The notes below the pieces were generated by a model that saw nothing but the letters and a program-made list of their open reading frames with translations, searched no databases and was not told where the DNA came from. From CAWAMD01 sp963783045 (GTDB lineage: Bacteria > Actinomycetota > Nitriliruptoria > Nitriliruptorales > Nitriliruptoraceae), in assembly GCA_963783045.1 (NCBI GenBank), contig CAWAMD010000001.1:124001-188000 (forward strand): 64,000 nucleotides of DNA, in the 5' to 3' direction. Numbering within the stretch: the stretch's first letter is position 1; each line of letters begins with the position of its first letter. Made by a program: the position numbers and the translations under genes. Shown here in pieces: positions 9,173-17,924 of this stretch.

Positions 9173-9448
9173 GTGCCGGACACCATCAGCCACACGCGGG
9201 CGCACCTGACTGGCCACGTCAAGCGCTTCCGGGAGGAGGGCTTGGACGCTGAACCCGTCGTGTTCGGGGACAACCGCCAGCCTGACGCGGCCCTACTGCC
9301 TTTCGAGACGTTCGAGCTCCTCATGGAAATCGCGGAGGACATCGCGATCGCGCAGCGGGTCCAGGCCCGCGAGGCCGAGGACACGGGCAACCGGACCTCG
9401 CTCGGTGCGGTCGCCGAGGAGTTGGGCGTCGACCTCGAGGATCTGTGA
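9173..9448 (+). CDS. antitoxin of a type II toxin-antitoxin pair
   Basis: A 91-residue acidic protein. GTG 9173 has AGAGGAG 6 bases upstream. The middle (FGDNRQPDAALLPFETFELLMEIAEDIAIAQRVQ) has the Phd/YefM-like pattern in which a strand that names the target is followed by a helix EAEDIAIAQRV. The toxin gene overlaps it by four bases (GTGA), the normal arrangement with the antitoxin first. It would bind both the toxin and the palindrome just upstream. The family assignment to Phd/YefM is by pattern only. Confidence 0.7.
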   Translation: MPDTISHTRAHLTGHVKRFREEGLDAEPVVFGDNRQPDAALLPFETFELLMEIAEDIAIAQRVQAREAEDTGNRTSLGAVAEELGVDLEDL

Positions 9449-9861
9449 GCCCGGAGCAGCTCCCGGCCTACAGCAAGGTCCAGCTCCTCGACGCGGCCGT
9501 TGAGGACATCCGTGCACTCGCGCGACGCTCACGCCCGGTTCTTCTCGAGGTGCTCCGCCGCCTCGAGTCCCTCGATCGGGGACAACTGATCCCCGACCCG
9601 TTGCACGACTTCGCCAAGACCGGTGATCTCACCGACCGCGGCAAGCTCGTCATCGCGATCGAAGGCGAGCCGGAATACCGCGTCGTCGTGCGCGATGTCT
9701 CGGGCACCTACGAGGTCTCCGAGGTCATCGCGGTCGAGGACCGTTCCGGAGACCTTCCCTACCTGCTGGCCGGGATCCGGCTCGGGCGGCTCAGCGACCC
9801 GGGGCGGCGTTCCGACGCCATGCGGAGGATCCATCGCATTCGACAGCAGCTCGACAGGTAG
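9445..9861 (+). CDS. RelE/ParE-like toxin
   Basis: A 138-residue protein starting at a GTG that overlaps the antitoxin stop. The fold pattern fits the RelE/ParE superfamily: a helical hairpin (AAVEDIRALARRSRPVLLEV) is followed by strands containing GKLVIAIEGEPEYRVVVRDV. It is longer than most RelE toxins (85-100 residues), with about 40 extra C-terminal residues. RelE members cleave ribosome-bound mRNA, whereas ParE members poison gyrase; the sequence does not decide between them. This pair marks the start of a 9 kb accessory stretch that ends at tRNA-Ala. Confidence 0.65.
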   Translation: MSPEQLPAYSKVQLLDAAVEDIRALARRSRPVLLEVLRRLESLDRGQLIPDPLHDFAKTGDLTDRGKLVIAIEGEPEYRVVVRDVSGTYEVSEVIAVEDRSGDLPYLLAGIRLGRLSDPGRRSDAMRRIHRIRQQLDR

Positions 9862-9937
9862 CGGCCCCGTCCGGAGGATCCTCTGTGTCGCTCCTCGTGA
9901 GTCGAGCTCCAGGTGCAAGTCGGTAAGGACGCTGGTG

Positions 9938-10810
9938 ATGCGCGAATCGGAGTTGGAGCACCATCACGACTCGCCAGTCGACGCCGTGGCGTCTACCGCG
10001 CTGTGGATGGCCGCGGTCCGGGCGCGTGAGACCGCTCGACCGGATCGGTTGTTCTCGGACCCGTTGGCGGAGGTGCTGGCCGATGTCCAGGGGGTTCGGC
10101 TGATGACGCAGATGGAGGCGGGGCTACCGGACAACCCGACGATCCCGATCCGCACCCGGTACATCGACGACCGGCTGTGCGCGATGGTGGAGGACGAGGC
10201 CGTCAGCCAGGTCGTGCTGGTGGGAGCGGGGATGGATGCCCGTGCGTTCCGGCTCGGTCTTCCCGCGACCGTGGTCGTCTTCGAGGTGGACCAGCCTGCG
10301 CTACTCGAGGTCAAGCAGCAACGTCTCGACGAGGTGGGGGTCCGACCGAGCTGCCGACGGCATGTCGTGCCGGCTGATCTCGACGACCGGTGGCATGAAG
10401 CGCTGGAGGCCGCGGGCTTTGAGAGCGGGGAGCCGGCGGTGTTCGTGGCCGAGGGGCTGCTCGGCTACCTCGACGCGCGGCAGGTCCATGAGCTGCTCAA
10501 CGTCCTCGCCGATCTGGCGGCGCCCGGCAGCGCGCTGCTGGCCGATGTCTCCGGCCGTGTCCCGGCCGACGCTGCGCCGTTCATGGACCCGTGGTTCGCC
10601 CGGCTCGCGGCCGTCGGGATCCAGCGCCGTTTCGCGACCGACGATCCCGAGGGCCTGTTCGACGCTCACGGCTGGGACGCCGAGGTGGCCCAGTACGGCG
10701 ACGACGGTGCGAACTTCGGACGCTGGCCCTGGCCCGTGCTGCCGCGCGAGGAGACGAACTGGCCCCACAACTACCTCATCACGGCACACCGAAGGTCACG
10801 ACAGCCGTAG
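9938..10810 (+). CDS. SAM-dependent methyltransferase, leucine carboxyl methyltransferase-like
   Basis: A 290-residue class I methyltransferase of the type common in mycobacteria and streptomycetes (leucine carboxyl methyltransferase-like family). Motif I is VVLVGAGMDARAFRL near residue 88 and the acidic residue after strand 2 is in VVVFEVDQPALLE. The N-terminus SPVDAVASTALWMAAVRARE and the conserved RTRYIDDRL at residues about 69-77 are typical. The start is ATG 9938 with AAGGAC upstream. Targets of this family are mostly unknown, some being polyketide or O-methylation substrates. Confidence 0.82.
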   Translation: MRESELEHHHDSPVDAVASTALWMAAVRARETARPDRLFSDPLAEVLADVQGVRLMTQMEAGLPDNPTIPIRTRYIDDRLCAMVEDEAVSQVVLVGAGMDARAFRLGLPATVVVFEVDQPALLEVKQQRLDEVGVRPSCRRHVVPADLDDRWHEALEAAGFESGEPAVFVAEGLLGYLDARQVHELLNVLADLAAPGSALLADVSGRVPADAAPFMDPWFARLAAVGIQRRFATDDPEGLFDAHGWDAEVAQYGDDGANFGRWPWPVLPREETNWPHNYLITAHRRSRQP

Positions 10811-11134
10811 GCCGCAACCCTCGTGGGGCGGACGGGTGGCGCCGGGCGGGTCACAGGGCCACGCGGGCAGCAGCGACCACGGCGACGAGGAGGTCGGTGG
10901 GCGTCGTCCTCTCACGGTAGCCGCACGCGTCGCGTCTGTGTTGGTGTCGCCGTCGGGTGGTCGGCGCCCCGGCTGAGCCGGTCGGGGCGAGACGCGCACG
11001 ATCGTTCTGCGTGCGTCCCGGGGTTCTCGACGCAGCCGGGCGGTGATCGCGATCGGGGTGGGTGTTCTGGGCAGTCGACCAGCGCCGCAGCGGTGACCCA
11101 GGGAACGAGCGAGCCCGGGCGTCGTCCCGACCCC
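10811..11134. other. intergenic region, no gene seen
   Basis: About 320 bases between the methyltransferase and the regulator operator. No frame on either strand shows a recognisable domain or a ribosome site. Confidence 0.5.
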
Positions 11135-11151
11135 CAAAGACATCTTTGACA
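11135..11151 (+). promoter_or_regulatory. palindrome overlapping the -35 box of the ArsR-MFS operon
   Basis: CAAAGA-CA-TCTTTG (11135-11148) is a perfect inverted repeat whose right arm overlaps TTGACA at 11146-11151. The regulator start lies 30 bases downstream. This is the expected placing of an autorepressor operator for the ArsR-type regulator encoded next. Confidence 0.55.
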
Positions 11152-11181
11152 GGCGGGAGGGCGGGGTCTGATCCTGCGGGC

Positions 11182-11751
11182 ATGGACGAGAACGAACGCT
11201 TGACCCGCCTGCGAGCGTTGGCCCACCCCGCCCGATTGCAGATCCTGTCGCTGTTGACCGGGACCGCGATGTCGGCGGCCGAGGTCGGCCGCGAGCTGGG
11301 CACGACCCAGGCCAACGCCAGCTATCACCTTCGGCGCCTGGCGGCTGTCGGCGAGGTGGAGCTGGTCGAGGAGGTAACCATCCGTGGTGGCCACGCCCGC
11401 CGCTACCGCTGCCCACCGATCGCCGACGAACCACAGGAGCTGTTGGTCCCAGACGACCAGCAGGTCGGCGGAGCCACCGAGCGCGGCTTCTACATGGTGT
11501 TGGCCCAGGAGATGCAGCGCCGCGCGACGGCCCGACGCCCTGACGGTCGGGCTATCAACACCGACGCCGAGCTGTGGGTGTCCCCGGAGGTGTGGGATCA
11601 GGCCGTGGCTCGGGTCACCGCGGTCTCCCGTGACCTGCACCAGCAAGCCGTCCCGCCTCGCACCCCGGGCGCGATGCGCGTGTCGGTGACCCTTGCCCTG
11701 TTTGCCATGGACCCCACGGCCCGCCCGGTGGACCCGGAGGACCCCGAGTGA
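11182..11751 (+). CDS. ArsR-family winged-helix regulator
   Basis: A 189-residue regulator. The winged helix-turn-helix fills residues 5-75 (RALAHPARLQILSLL, then the recognition helix TQANASYHLRRL and the wing RGGHARRYR). The C-terminal 110 residues form an extra helical domain without the metal-binding cysteines of true metal sensors, so a drug-like ligand is more likely. Its gene overlaps the next gene, an MFS exporter, by four bases (GTGA). The pair looks like a self-contained efflux module repressed through the palindrome at 11135-11148. Confidence 0.85.
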   Translation: MDENERLTRLRALAHPARLQILSLLTGTAMSAAEVGRELGTTQANASYHLRRLAAVGEVELVEEVTIRGGHARRYRCPPIADEPQELLVPDDQQVGGATERGFYMVLAQEMQRRATARRPDGRAINTDAELWVSPEVWDQAVARVTAVSRDLHQQAVPPRTPGAMRVSVTLALFAMDPTARPVDPEDPE

Positions 11752-13013
11752 CCGGCCGGCGGCTCCCGGTGGCGCTGACGTCGCGTGACTTCCGGATGCT
11801 GCTGTCCGGCCGGGTGGTCGACATGGCCGGCAACGCCATGGCCCCGGTCGCGCTGGCGTTCGCGGTAATCGACCTGACCGGCTCGGCCGCCGATCTGGGC
11901 GTGGTCCTGGCCGCACGGTCGGTCGCCAACGTCGCCCTGGTGATGTTCGGCGGCGTGCTCGCCGACCGGTGGCGACGCTCCACCGTGCTGATCGGCTCCA
12001 ACACCCTCTCCGCCGCCAGCCAGGGCACGCTCGCCGCGCTGGTCATCACAGGGACGGCGACCCTGCCTGTTCTGATCGGCCTGTCGGTGCTGTCAGGTGC
12101 GGCATCGGCCGCATCCCTGCCGGCAGCCTCGGCGCTGGTCCCCCAGACCGTGCCCGCCGCCGACCTCGGGCAGGCCAACGCCCTGACCCGCCTGGGATCC
12201 AACGGCGCAGCGATGACCGGCGCGGCCCTGGCCGGCCTGATCGTGGCCGTGGCCGGCCCGGGCTGGGGACTCGCCGTCGACGCCGCATCCTTCGCCGCCG
12301 CCGGGCTCCTCTACCACGGCGTCCGGGTCGACATGCCGCCACGCACCGAACCCTCGACGATGTGGGCGGACCTGCGCGACGGCTGGCACGCGTTCACGTC
12401 CCAGACCTGGATCTGGGTGGTGGTACTGGTCTTCGGGGTCATCAACGCGGTGTTCAACGGGGCCGTCAACGTCCTCGGGCCCCTGGTCGCCGACGACACT
12501 GTGGGCCGCGCCATCTGGGGGTTGGTCCTCTCGGCCCTCACCGGCGGCATGGTCCTGGGCGCGGTCATCGCCATGCGCTGGCAACCCCACCGACCCCTCC
12601 GTGTCGGCCTGCTCTGCTCGATCGGCCCCCTCACCCTTCCACTCGCCCTGGCCATCGCACCCACGCCCGTGATGCTGCTGGCCGCGGCGGTCCTCACCGG
12701 GATCTGCATGGAGACCTTCGCAGTGGCCTGGGACGTCTCCCTGCAAGCCCACGTCCCTACCGACCGGCTCGCCCGGGTCTACGCCTACGACATCCTGGGC
12801 TCCATGGTCGCCATTCCCATCGGACAGAGCACCGCCGGCCCCCTCGCCGACACCATCGGCACCAACACCGTCCTGATCGCCGCCGCCACCACCATCGCGG
12901 CCGCCGCCATCGCCGGACTCGCCAACCCGAGCGTCCGCGACCTGCGACGCCGCACAAACGACGACGCGACCGACCCGGCCACGCCCTTCACCGAGGCGTC
13001 CAGGACCAGATAG
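11748..13013 (+). CDS. MFS efflux transporter
   Basis: A 421-residue major facilitator protein with about twelve membrane helices. The loop-2 motif GGVLADRWRR lies near residue 70. The family resembles the enterobactin-exporter / macrolide-efflux class often paired with ArsR-type regulators. The start is a GTG overlapping the regulator stop. The substrate is likely a hydrophobic drug or metabolite; I cannot name it. A hydrophilic tail of 25 residues ends the protein. Confidence 0.85.
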   Translation: MTGRRLPVALTSRDFRMLLSGRVVDMAGNAMAPVALAFAVIDLTGSAADLGVVLAARSVANVALVMFGGVLADRWRRSTVLIGSNTLSAASQGTLAALVITGTATLPVLIGLSVLSGAASAASLPAASALVPQTVPAADLGQANALTRLGSNGAAMTGAALAGLIVAVAGPGWGLAVDAASFAAAGLLYHGVRVDMPPRTEPSTMWADLRDGWHAFTSQTWIWVVVLVFGVINAVFNGAVNVLGPLVADDTVGRAIWGLVLSALTGGMVLGAVIAMRWQPHRPLRVGLLCSIGPLTLPLALAIAPTPVMLLAAAVLTGICMETFAVAWDVSLQAHVPTDRLARVYAYDILGSMVAIPIGQSTAGPLADTIGTNTVLIAAATTIAAAAIAGLANPSVRDLRRRTNDDATDPATPFTEASRTR

Positions 13014-13329
13014 CACCCGTCGATCGATGGCACGGCCGGATTGCGTGCGGAGTCGACGAATCTGCCTGACCTCGACCGACAGGCATGGGGGCAGCACTAC
13101 GCCCGGGTTGAGGGGCCGCCCGCGCGCCGCAGTGGAGGTCAGACGGGCCATGGAACGCGGTGTGGTCTGACTGGATTCCAGCAGCATCGGCCAGCACAAC
13201 GGGCGTTGTGCGTCGTAGGTGGATGGATTCGCCCGACGAGCCGTGACGGCAGAGATCCTTGGGGCTGCAGGGCCACGCCGGGATGGCGTCGATCAACGGG
13301 GAGGTCATGGCCGGCGATATGCCGCTCGT
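13014..13329. other. intergenic region, no gene seen
   Basis: 316 bases between converging MFS and ABC-permease genes. Open frames here lack family similarity. I see no clear terminator hairpin with a T tract. Confidence 0.5.
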
Positions 13330-14064
13330 TCAGGCGGGATCACGCCACATGAAGGTTGCAGCGGCGGCACCACAGATCGCGGCGACGTACAGCACCAGGA
13401 GGGAAGCGGCTCCGGCGATCGGGAGGAGCGGGCTCCCGAGGCCGACCAGCGCGTCGCCGGCGCCGGACGGCGTCCAGGCGTAGGCTCCGGGGTCGCGGAG
13501 CACAATCGGAACCAGGCTCTCGCCGACGAACCTCCAGAGCAGCAGGACCGCCAGGGACAGCGCCGTGCTGCGGGTGAGTACGCCCAGTCCGGTCGCCACG
13601 ATCGCCCAGATCCCGCCCAATCCGATCCCTGCAGCGACCCGCGCGAGGTCCGACGCGTGGCCGCCACTGAGTTCGGCTCCCGCCACGAGGGCGGTCACGA
13701 ACCCTGCGGCGACAGAGGTCGCCACTGCGGCGGTGACGACGACCGATCCGACGATGGCTGCCGACAGGGCCTTGGCCAGCAGCACTCTGCCCCGCTTCGG
13801 GGCGGCGAGCAGGGTGGTGTGGATCGTCCCTTGCTGGAACTCGCCGGCGCTGGCGAGCACCGCCAGGACGATGACGGCGAACCAGGCTTGCTGCAGGGGC
13901 GCGCGGGCGAGGTCGGCCATTGAGACGATGAGGCCATCGCCCGACGTGACACCAGCGCCGACGGAGCCGATGACGCCGGACAGCAACACGGTGACGGCGA
14001 CGATCCAGCGGGGGCTGCGGAGCGTGGAGAGCTTGAGGAGTTCGGCAGAGACGAGAGGTTTCAT
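13330..14064 (-). CDS. ABC transporter permease (ABC-2 type)
   Basis: A 244-residue membrane protein with six helices of the ABC-2 type, starting KPLVSAELLKLSTLRSPRW, the usual N-terminal amphipathic segment before helix 1. EFQQGTIHTTLLAAPKRGRVLLAKAL is the typical cytoplasmic loop of these bacitracin/antibiotic-type permeases. It overlaps the ATPase gene upstream by four bases (ATGA). Because that ATPase has lost its Walker A half, this permease is probably no longer part of a working exporter. Confidence 0.82.
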   Translation of the reverse strand: MKPLVSAELLKLSTLRSPRWIVAVTVLLSGVIGSVGAGVTSGDGLIVSMADLARAPLQQAWFAVIVLAVLASAGEFQQGTIHTTLLAAPKRGRVLLAKALSAAIVGSVVVTAAVATSVAAGFVTALVAGAELSGGHASDLARVAAGIGLGGIWAIVATGLGVLTRSTALSLAVLLLWRFVGESLVPIVLRDPGAYAWTPSGAGDALVGLGSPLLPIAGAASLLVLYVAAICGAAAATFMWRDPA

Positions 14065-14600
14065 GACGGGACCTCCGCGGACGCGACGAGGGAGAGGAAA
14101 AGGTCCTCCAGCGACGCGGCGCCGGAGCGGGAAAGCAGCTCTTCGGTCGAGCCGCGGGCGACGAGCCGGCCGCGGTGGATGACGGCGACGTCGTCCACGG
14201 TCTGTGCGAGCTCGGCGAGCTGGTGGCTGGATACGAGCACGGTGCGGCCTTCGTCGGCCATCGTCCGCAGGAACGTGCGCAGCCAGTTGACCCCGAGCGG
14301 GTCGAGCCCGTTGGCCGGCTCGTCGAGCACGAGCGTCTCCGGGTCCCCGAGGAGTGCTGCGGCCAGGGCGAGTCGCTGGCGCATGCCCATCGAGTAGCCG
14401 GCGACACGCCGCCGGGCCGCCGACGGAAGGTCGACGAGCTCCAGCACTTCGTCGACACGCGCGGCCGGCAGGTCGGACGCGCGGGCCAGGACGCGCAATG
14501 CGTCGCGCCCGGTGCGGCCGGGGTGGAAGACGTTGGGATCGATGAGGGCGCCGACGACCCTGGCTGGCAACGGGATGTCGACGTAGGAGCGGCCAGCAGG
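14061..14600 (-). pseudogene. ABC transporter ATPase, 5' part missing
   Basis: Only the C-terminal two thirds of an ABC ATPase remain: the signature SMGMRQRLALAAALLG, the Walker B LVLDEPANGLDP, and the switch His in SSHQLAEL. The Walker A (P-loop) that should lie about 40 residues before ARVVGALIDPN is absent. Sequence resembling the family begins abruptly at GRSYVDIP (about 14592) and what lies upstream is a different gene on the other strand. The frame stays open to 14870 by chance. The break coincides with the 5' end of a GNAT fragment, marking a recombination joint. Confidence 0.8.
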
Positions 14601-14815
14601 GACGCGGCTACGCGACCGAGGCGGCCGCTGGTCTTCTCGAACTCGCGCACGGGCAGGGCATCCTGACGGCGTTCGCGAAGATCCTCCGGACGAACGTCGC
14701 GTCGCAAGGCGTTGCCCGACGCATCGGCATGTCCGTCGTGGGGTCACTGGAGGATCATCCCGCTGGCCTGCACGACATCTGGGCCAAGAGCCTCGGTGAC
14801 CCGAGAGACCGTTGA
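14600..14815 (+). pseudogene. GNAT acetyltransferase, C-terminal fragment
   Basis: Reading plus-strand codons from 14600 to the stop at 14813-14815 gives 71 residues starting GRGYATEAAAGLLELA, which is the acetyl-CoA binding segment (motif A/B) of GNAT acetyltransferases. FAKILRTNVASQGVARRIGM follows, the usual N-x-x-S-x-x-V-x-x-x-x-G pattern. There is no start codon or N-terminal half: the homology stops exactly where the truncated ABC ATPase on the opposite strand begins. It is a remnant left by rearrangement. Confidence 0.75.
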
Positions 14816-14997
14816 GCGACAGACCGAAGCCGGGGTTGTGGTCGGCAGCCTGTGACCCGCCCGCGTCCAACTCCCGCCCATAACCGTAGAGCGTCGCCAG
14901 GCCGTGGACGGTCGTGATGTCTCACCCGTCGTGGACGATCGGACCAACGTCCTTCGAGCGTGTGCTCGGTCTACGCTGACGCCAGGGAGGTGACGGT

Positions 14998-15753
14998 GTG
15001 CTGACGTTCATGATCGACGGTGAGTCCCACCGGGTGACGGCGGATCAGTTCCGCACCTTGGTCGACGTTGCTGTGCGCATCATGAGAGACGCTTCCCGCG
15101 ACGCCGGCGTGGAGTTCACCATCGAAGCGCTCCATGCCTCCGCTCCCACGATCGTCTGGGAGCCTCAAGCCAGCCAAGCCGACACGGACGTGGAAGAGGC
15201 GTTCTTGCAGGTCGCGCGCCGCATCAACGTCGGCGTGGCCATGTTGGAGCAGGACGACGGCGTACCCGACTGGATGGCAGGGTCGACGGCCAGTGCGCTT
15301 TACCAGGCTGCAGGCTGGTTCGGTGAGACCGCGATCGACGGCATGTCCTTCCGCGCGAACGGCAAAGCGCGAAAGCTCACGCGCCGGTCCTACCGGACGC
15401 TCGATCGGGTACTCCATGAGGAGACCGACGCGATCGGATCCGTCACGGGCACGCTGATCACTGCGACGCTGCGGAAGGGCGCTCACGTCACCATCCAGGA
15501 CGAGCTCTATGGGCGGGGCGTCGAGTGTTACGTGGGCAAGCTGCAGTTACGCGAGGCGAGCCAGCTCATTGGCGAACGCGTAACGGTCGTTGGACATGTT
15601 CGTCGCGACTACCTCGGCCGGCCCGTCCGAGTCGGCAACGCCCGCGTCGATGCTGCCCCCGAGCCACGACACGTCAGCGTGGCGGAGATGGGCGGAGCGC
15701 TCCAGGGCGGGCCGGATTCCGTGGAGTGGCTACGGGATCAACGCGGTGGCTGA
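14998..15753 (+). CDS. unknown protein encoded directly upstream of a PIN toxin
   Basis: A 251-residue protein that I do not recognise. GTG 14998 has GGGAGGTGA upstream. The sequence alternates helix (DQFRTLVDVAVRIMRDASRD) and strand. A middle stretch (GMSFRANGKARKLTRRSYRTLDRVL) is followed by a beta-rich C-terminal domain (TGTLITATLRKGAHVTIQDELYGRGVECYV) that looks like a small OB- or S1-like barrel. The downstream PIN gene overlaps it by eight bases, so it may be an unusually long antitoxin or a fused regulator. It has no clear DNA-binding helix-turn-helix. Confidence 0.65.
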   Translation: MLTFMIDGESHRVTADQFRTLVDVAVRIMRDASRDAGVEFTIEALHASAPTIVWEPQASQADTDVEEAFLQVARRINVGVAMLEQDDGVPDWMAGSTASALYQAAGWFGETAIDGMSFRANGKARKLTRRSYRTLDRVLHEETDAIGSVTGTLITATLRKGAHVTIQDELYGRGVECYVGKLQLREASQLIGERVTVVGHVRRDYLGRPVRVGNARVDAAPEPRHVSVAEMGGALQGGPDSVEWLRDQRGG

Positions 15754-16213
15754 CCGGCTATCCCGCGGCGTCGTCGATGCGAGCGTCCTCATCGCGCACC
15801 TCAACCGCGAGGAGGGCCGCTACGAGAAGTCACGGGAACTGCTACTCGACGCCGAAGAGGGCCGCGTCGAGCTGTGGGCTCCGATGGTCATCCAGGTAGA
15901 GGTCACACGCTGGTCCCGTGAAGTGGACGTTGCTGACGCTGACGGGCGCGACAAGCTGGATGCTTTCCTCGACAGCGACTGGCTCAAGGTGGTCGAAGTC
16001 GATCGACGGATGGCCAAGATCGCTCGTGACGTCGTCGCGTCAACGTCGGTGAAGACGGGAGTCGACGCGCTGTACGTCGCTACCGCACTGATCGTCGAGG
16101 CCCGCAGCGTGTTCACCTGGGACGACCGCCTACAGGCAGTCGAGTACGAAGGGGTCCAGGGCGCGGAGCCGCCCGGGGCGGCCGCGCCTCGACTGAACTT
16201 GGACAGCTCGTGA
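15746..16213 (+). CDS. PIN-domain (VapC-like) ribonuclease toxin
   Basis: A 155-residue PIN domain with the four acidic residues in place: Asp in GVVDASVLIAHL (residue about 11), Glu in VIQVEVTRW, Asp in GVDALYVATAL and Asp in FTWDDRL. PIN toxins cut RNA, often tRNA, in a metal-dependent way. The GTG start at 15746 overlaps the end of the preceding gene by eight bases, implying translational coupling. The upstream partner is far longer than usual VapB antitoxins, so this is an unusual pair. Confidence 0.8.
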   Translation: MADRLSRGVVDASVLIAHLNREEGRYEKSRELLLDAEEGRVELWAPMVIQVEVTRWSREVDVADADGRDKLDAFLDSDWLKVVEVDRRMAKIARDVVASTSVKTGVDALYVATALIVEARSVFTWDDRLQAVEYEGVQGAEPPGAAAPRLNLDSS

Positions 16214-16377
16214 GGCGGCACGTCGAGTCCTGTGCCGGCTGACGAAGTCATTCGAGGCCGGCTGAAGGATCGCAATCCAGTGGCGCCAGCCTCCATGTGT
16301 GACCGCTGGAAGCGATCGGTCTCGGCAGGTCGGCAGAGTCGGTAGAACGTGATCGAGCGGGGTGAGGAGAGCGGGAG

Positions 16378-16752
16378 ATGATCCGAAGGCTTCAAGCAGT
16401 CGCCTTGGACTGCCCGGACCCGGTAGGGCTCGCGGAGTTCTACGCGGAGCTGCTCGGTGGGCAGGTTGTGGCGGACCCAGAGGATCCGGACTGGGCGGAG
16501 GTGCGTGGGTTCGAGGGGACGCCGCTCGCCTTCCAACGTGTGCAGGGCTACCGCCGGCCGGCGTGGCCCGGACAGCAGGTGCCCCAGCAGGTGCACCTGG
16601 ACTTCGATGTGGACGACATCGAGGCGGACGAGAAGCGGGTGCTGGAGCTCGGCGCGACCGTACTGGAGCGCACCGACCAGCTCCGCCTTGAGGCCAACTG
16701 GCGGGTCTATGCAGATCCGGCGGGCCACCCGTTCTGCTTGTGCCTCCACTGA
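16378..16752 (+). CDS. VOC (glyoxalase-like) family protein
   Basis: A 124-residue single vicinal-oxygen-chelate domain: LQAVALDCPDPVGLAEFYAELLGG at the start and the second half HLDFDVDDIEADEKRVLELGATV ending with DPAGHPFCLCLH. Short members of this family are often annotated as glyoxalase-like or bleomycin-resistance-like, though most have no known substrate. GGGAG lies directly before the ATG and GAGGAG 14 bases upstream. It stands alone between the PIN gene and an empty stretch. Confidence 0.82.
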   Translation: MIRRLQAVALDCPDPVGLAEFYAELLGGQVVADPEDPDWAEVRGFEGTPLAFQRVQGYRRPAWPGQQVPQQVHLDFDVDDIEADEKRVLELGATVLERTDQLRLEANWRVYADPAGHPFCLCLH

Positions 16753-17059
16753 AACGTCCCGACCCCTCGTGCAGAGCGCACCACTGAGCATGAGGCAACG
16801 TCAGGACCGGCCCTCTACCGGGCGCAGCCCGCATCAGTGGTTACGGACGGTTGGGAGAGAACGCGGGGCGCGCGCACAACCGCTGCCTTGTTAGCGACGG
16901 ACCTGACGGCGTGTATCCGCATGCGAGCCGTCGGAGAAACCGCTCGTGCACTCCGTGTGGGTCCGAACTGGACGGTCCTCGTCGTGCTCGGCTACACGAC
17001 GATCCCACCGGACAGGCTGCGAGACTGTACGGACCAGCCGCTCCGCTGAACCAGCAGGG
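16753..17059. other. intergenic region, no gene seen
   Basis: About 300 bases without a supported gene; frames here have neither ribosome sites nor domain patterns. Confidence 0.5.
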
Positions 17060-17500
17060 CTACCAGCCGTCCAGCAACTCGTCACCGCTCTGGAGGGCAG
17101 GCGTCGCATTGCGGCACGAGCCGTTCGGATCGCCGTCGGCATAGACCCCGAGGGACCGGCCGTCGCTGGCCACGGCCACGATGATGCAGTACGGGTCGCC
17201 GGCAGCCGGAAAGACGGCCACGCTGCGAGATTGGATCCATGTCCCGTCCGGGGCCTCGCGGCTGGCGGCCGCAGAGCCGGCGATCAGTCGATCGACCCCG
17301 TCGGCCAAGTCAACTGACGCGAGTACGTCATCCCAGAACGCGGGAGAGTTTCTCGTTGCCTCGGACTCGAGATCTCGGCCCATGCGCACTTCGACCCGAT
17401 GGGCAACGGTCTGGGCGGTTCGTGACTGACCCGCCACCGAGGTGCAACCGACCGCGGCGAGAACAGCGGCGCAGACGGGCGCCCACGCGGTCCCCTTCAT
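17060..17500 (-). CDS. small secreted lipoprotein, unknown function
   Basis: A 146-residue protein starting at ATG 17500 with a signal peptide and a lipobox-like LAAVGC near residue 19, so it is probably anchored outside the membrane. The mature part is a small alpha/beta domain with the central strand pattern PYCIIVAVASDGRSLGVYADGDPNGSC; its two cysteines could form a disulfide. I do not recognise the family. The long open frame upstream is an artefact of palindromic repeats. Confidence 0.6.
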   Translation of the reverse strand: MKGTAWAPVCAAVLAAVGCTSVAGQSRTAQTVAHRVEVRMGRDLESEATRNSPAFWDDVLASVDLADGVDRLIAGSAAASREAPDGTWIQSRSVAVFPAAGDPYCIIVAVASDGRSLGVYADGDPNGSCRNATPALQSGDELLDGW

Positions 17501-17711
17501 TGCTGTCCTGCCCCCGTCGCTGTCGAAGATCCATCGCAGCGGCGGGGGCAGCATAGTCGACACTGCGCATCCGGACTCCTGAACCACGGCAAGCGCGAAC
17601 CGTGGTTGCCGCGCGTCATCCCCGTGGGCCGACCCGAGCGATAGCTCGTACGCCGGCACGGCCGACGCGACGTAGGGGGTCGGCGGTTCTGATCCCCCAT
17701 CACGACGTCCT

Positions 17712-17815
17712 GACGGAAACCGTTGTACCCGACGGTTTTCGTCCCATCGCGGTGTGCTGCGGATCGCTGAAGGGGCCTGGCGCGTCAGAAACTGTCGCAT
17801 GCGACGGTTTCTGTC
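17712..17815. repeat. two diverged copies of a palindromic intergenic repeat
   Basis: Imperfect hairpins of about 32 bases lie at 17712-17743 and 17784-17815. Each has arms of the form GAAACCGT/ACGGTTT around a short centre. They resemble the three copies at 29006-29158 and by chance encode NRRMRQFL-like peptides in a shadow frame. They look like dispersed REP-type elements. Confidence 0.6.
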
Positions 17816-17924
17816 ACGGCCGGCGACCGGATCAGATCGCCCGGTACAGACCGTGTCGGAGGGTGCCCCGCCCGAGCGATACACGACGGACGGATGTTCG
17901 GGCGAGCGCGGTTTCGGGCGGGCA

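Noticed and set aside
14601..14870. N-terminal extension of the ABC ATPase (frame open to 14870)
   Set aside because: It has no Walker A and no family resemblance; the opposite strand holds a GNAT fragment there.
17501..17884. N-terminal extension of the lipoprotein containing NRRMRQFL
   Set aside because: It is a translation of palindromic repeats; the signal peptide starts at 17500.
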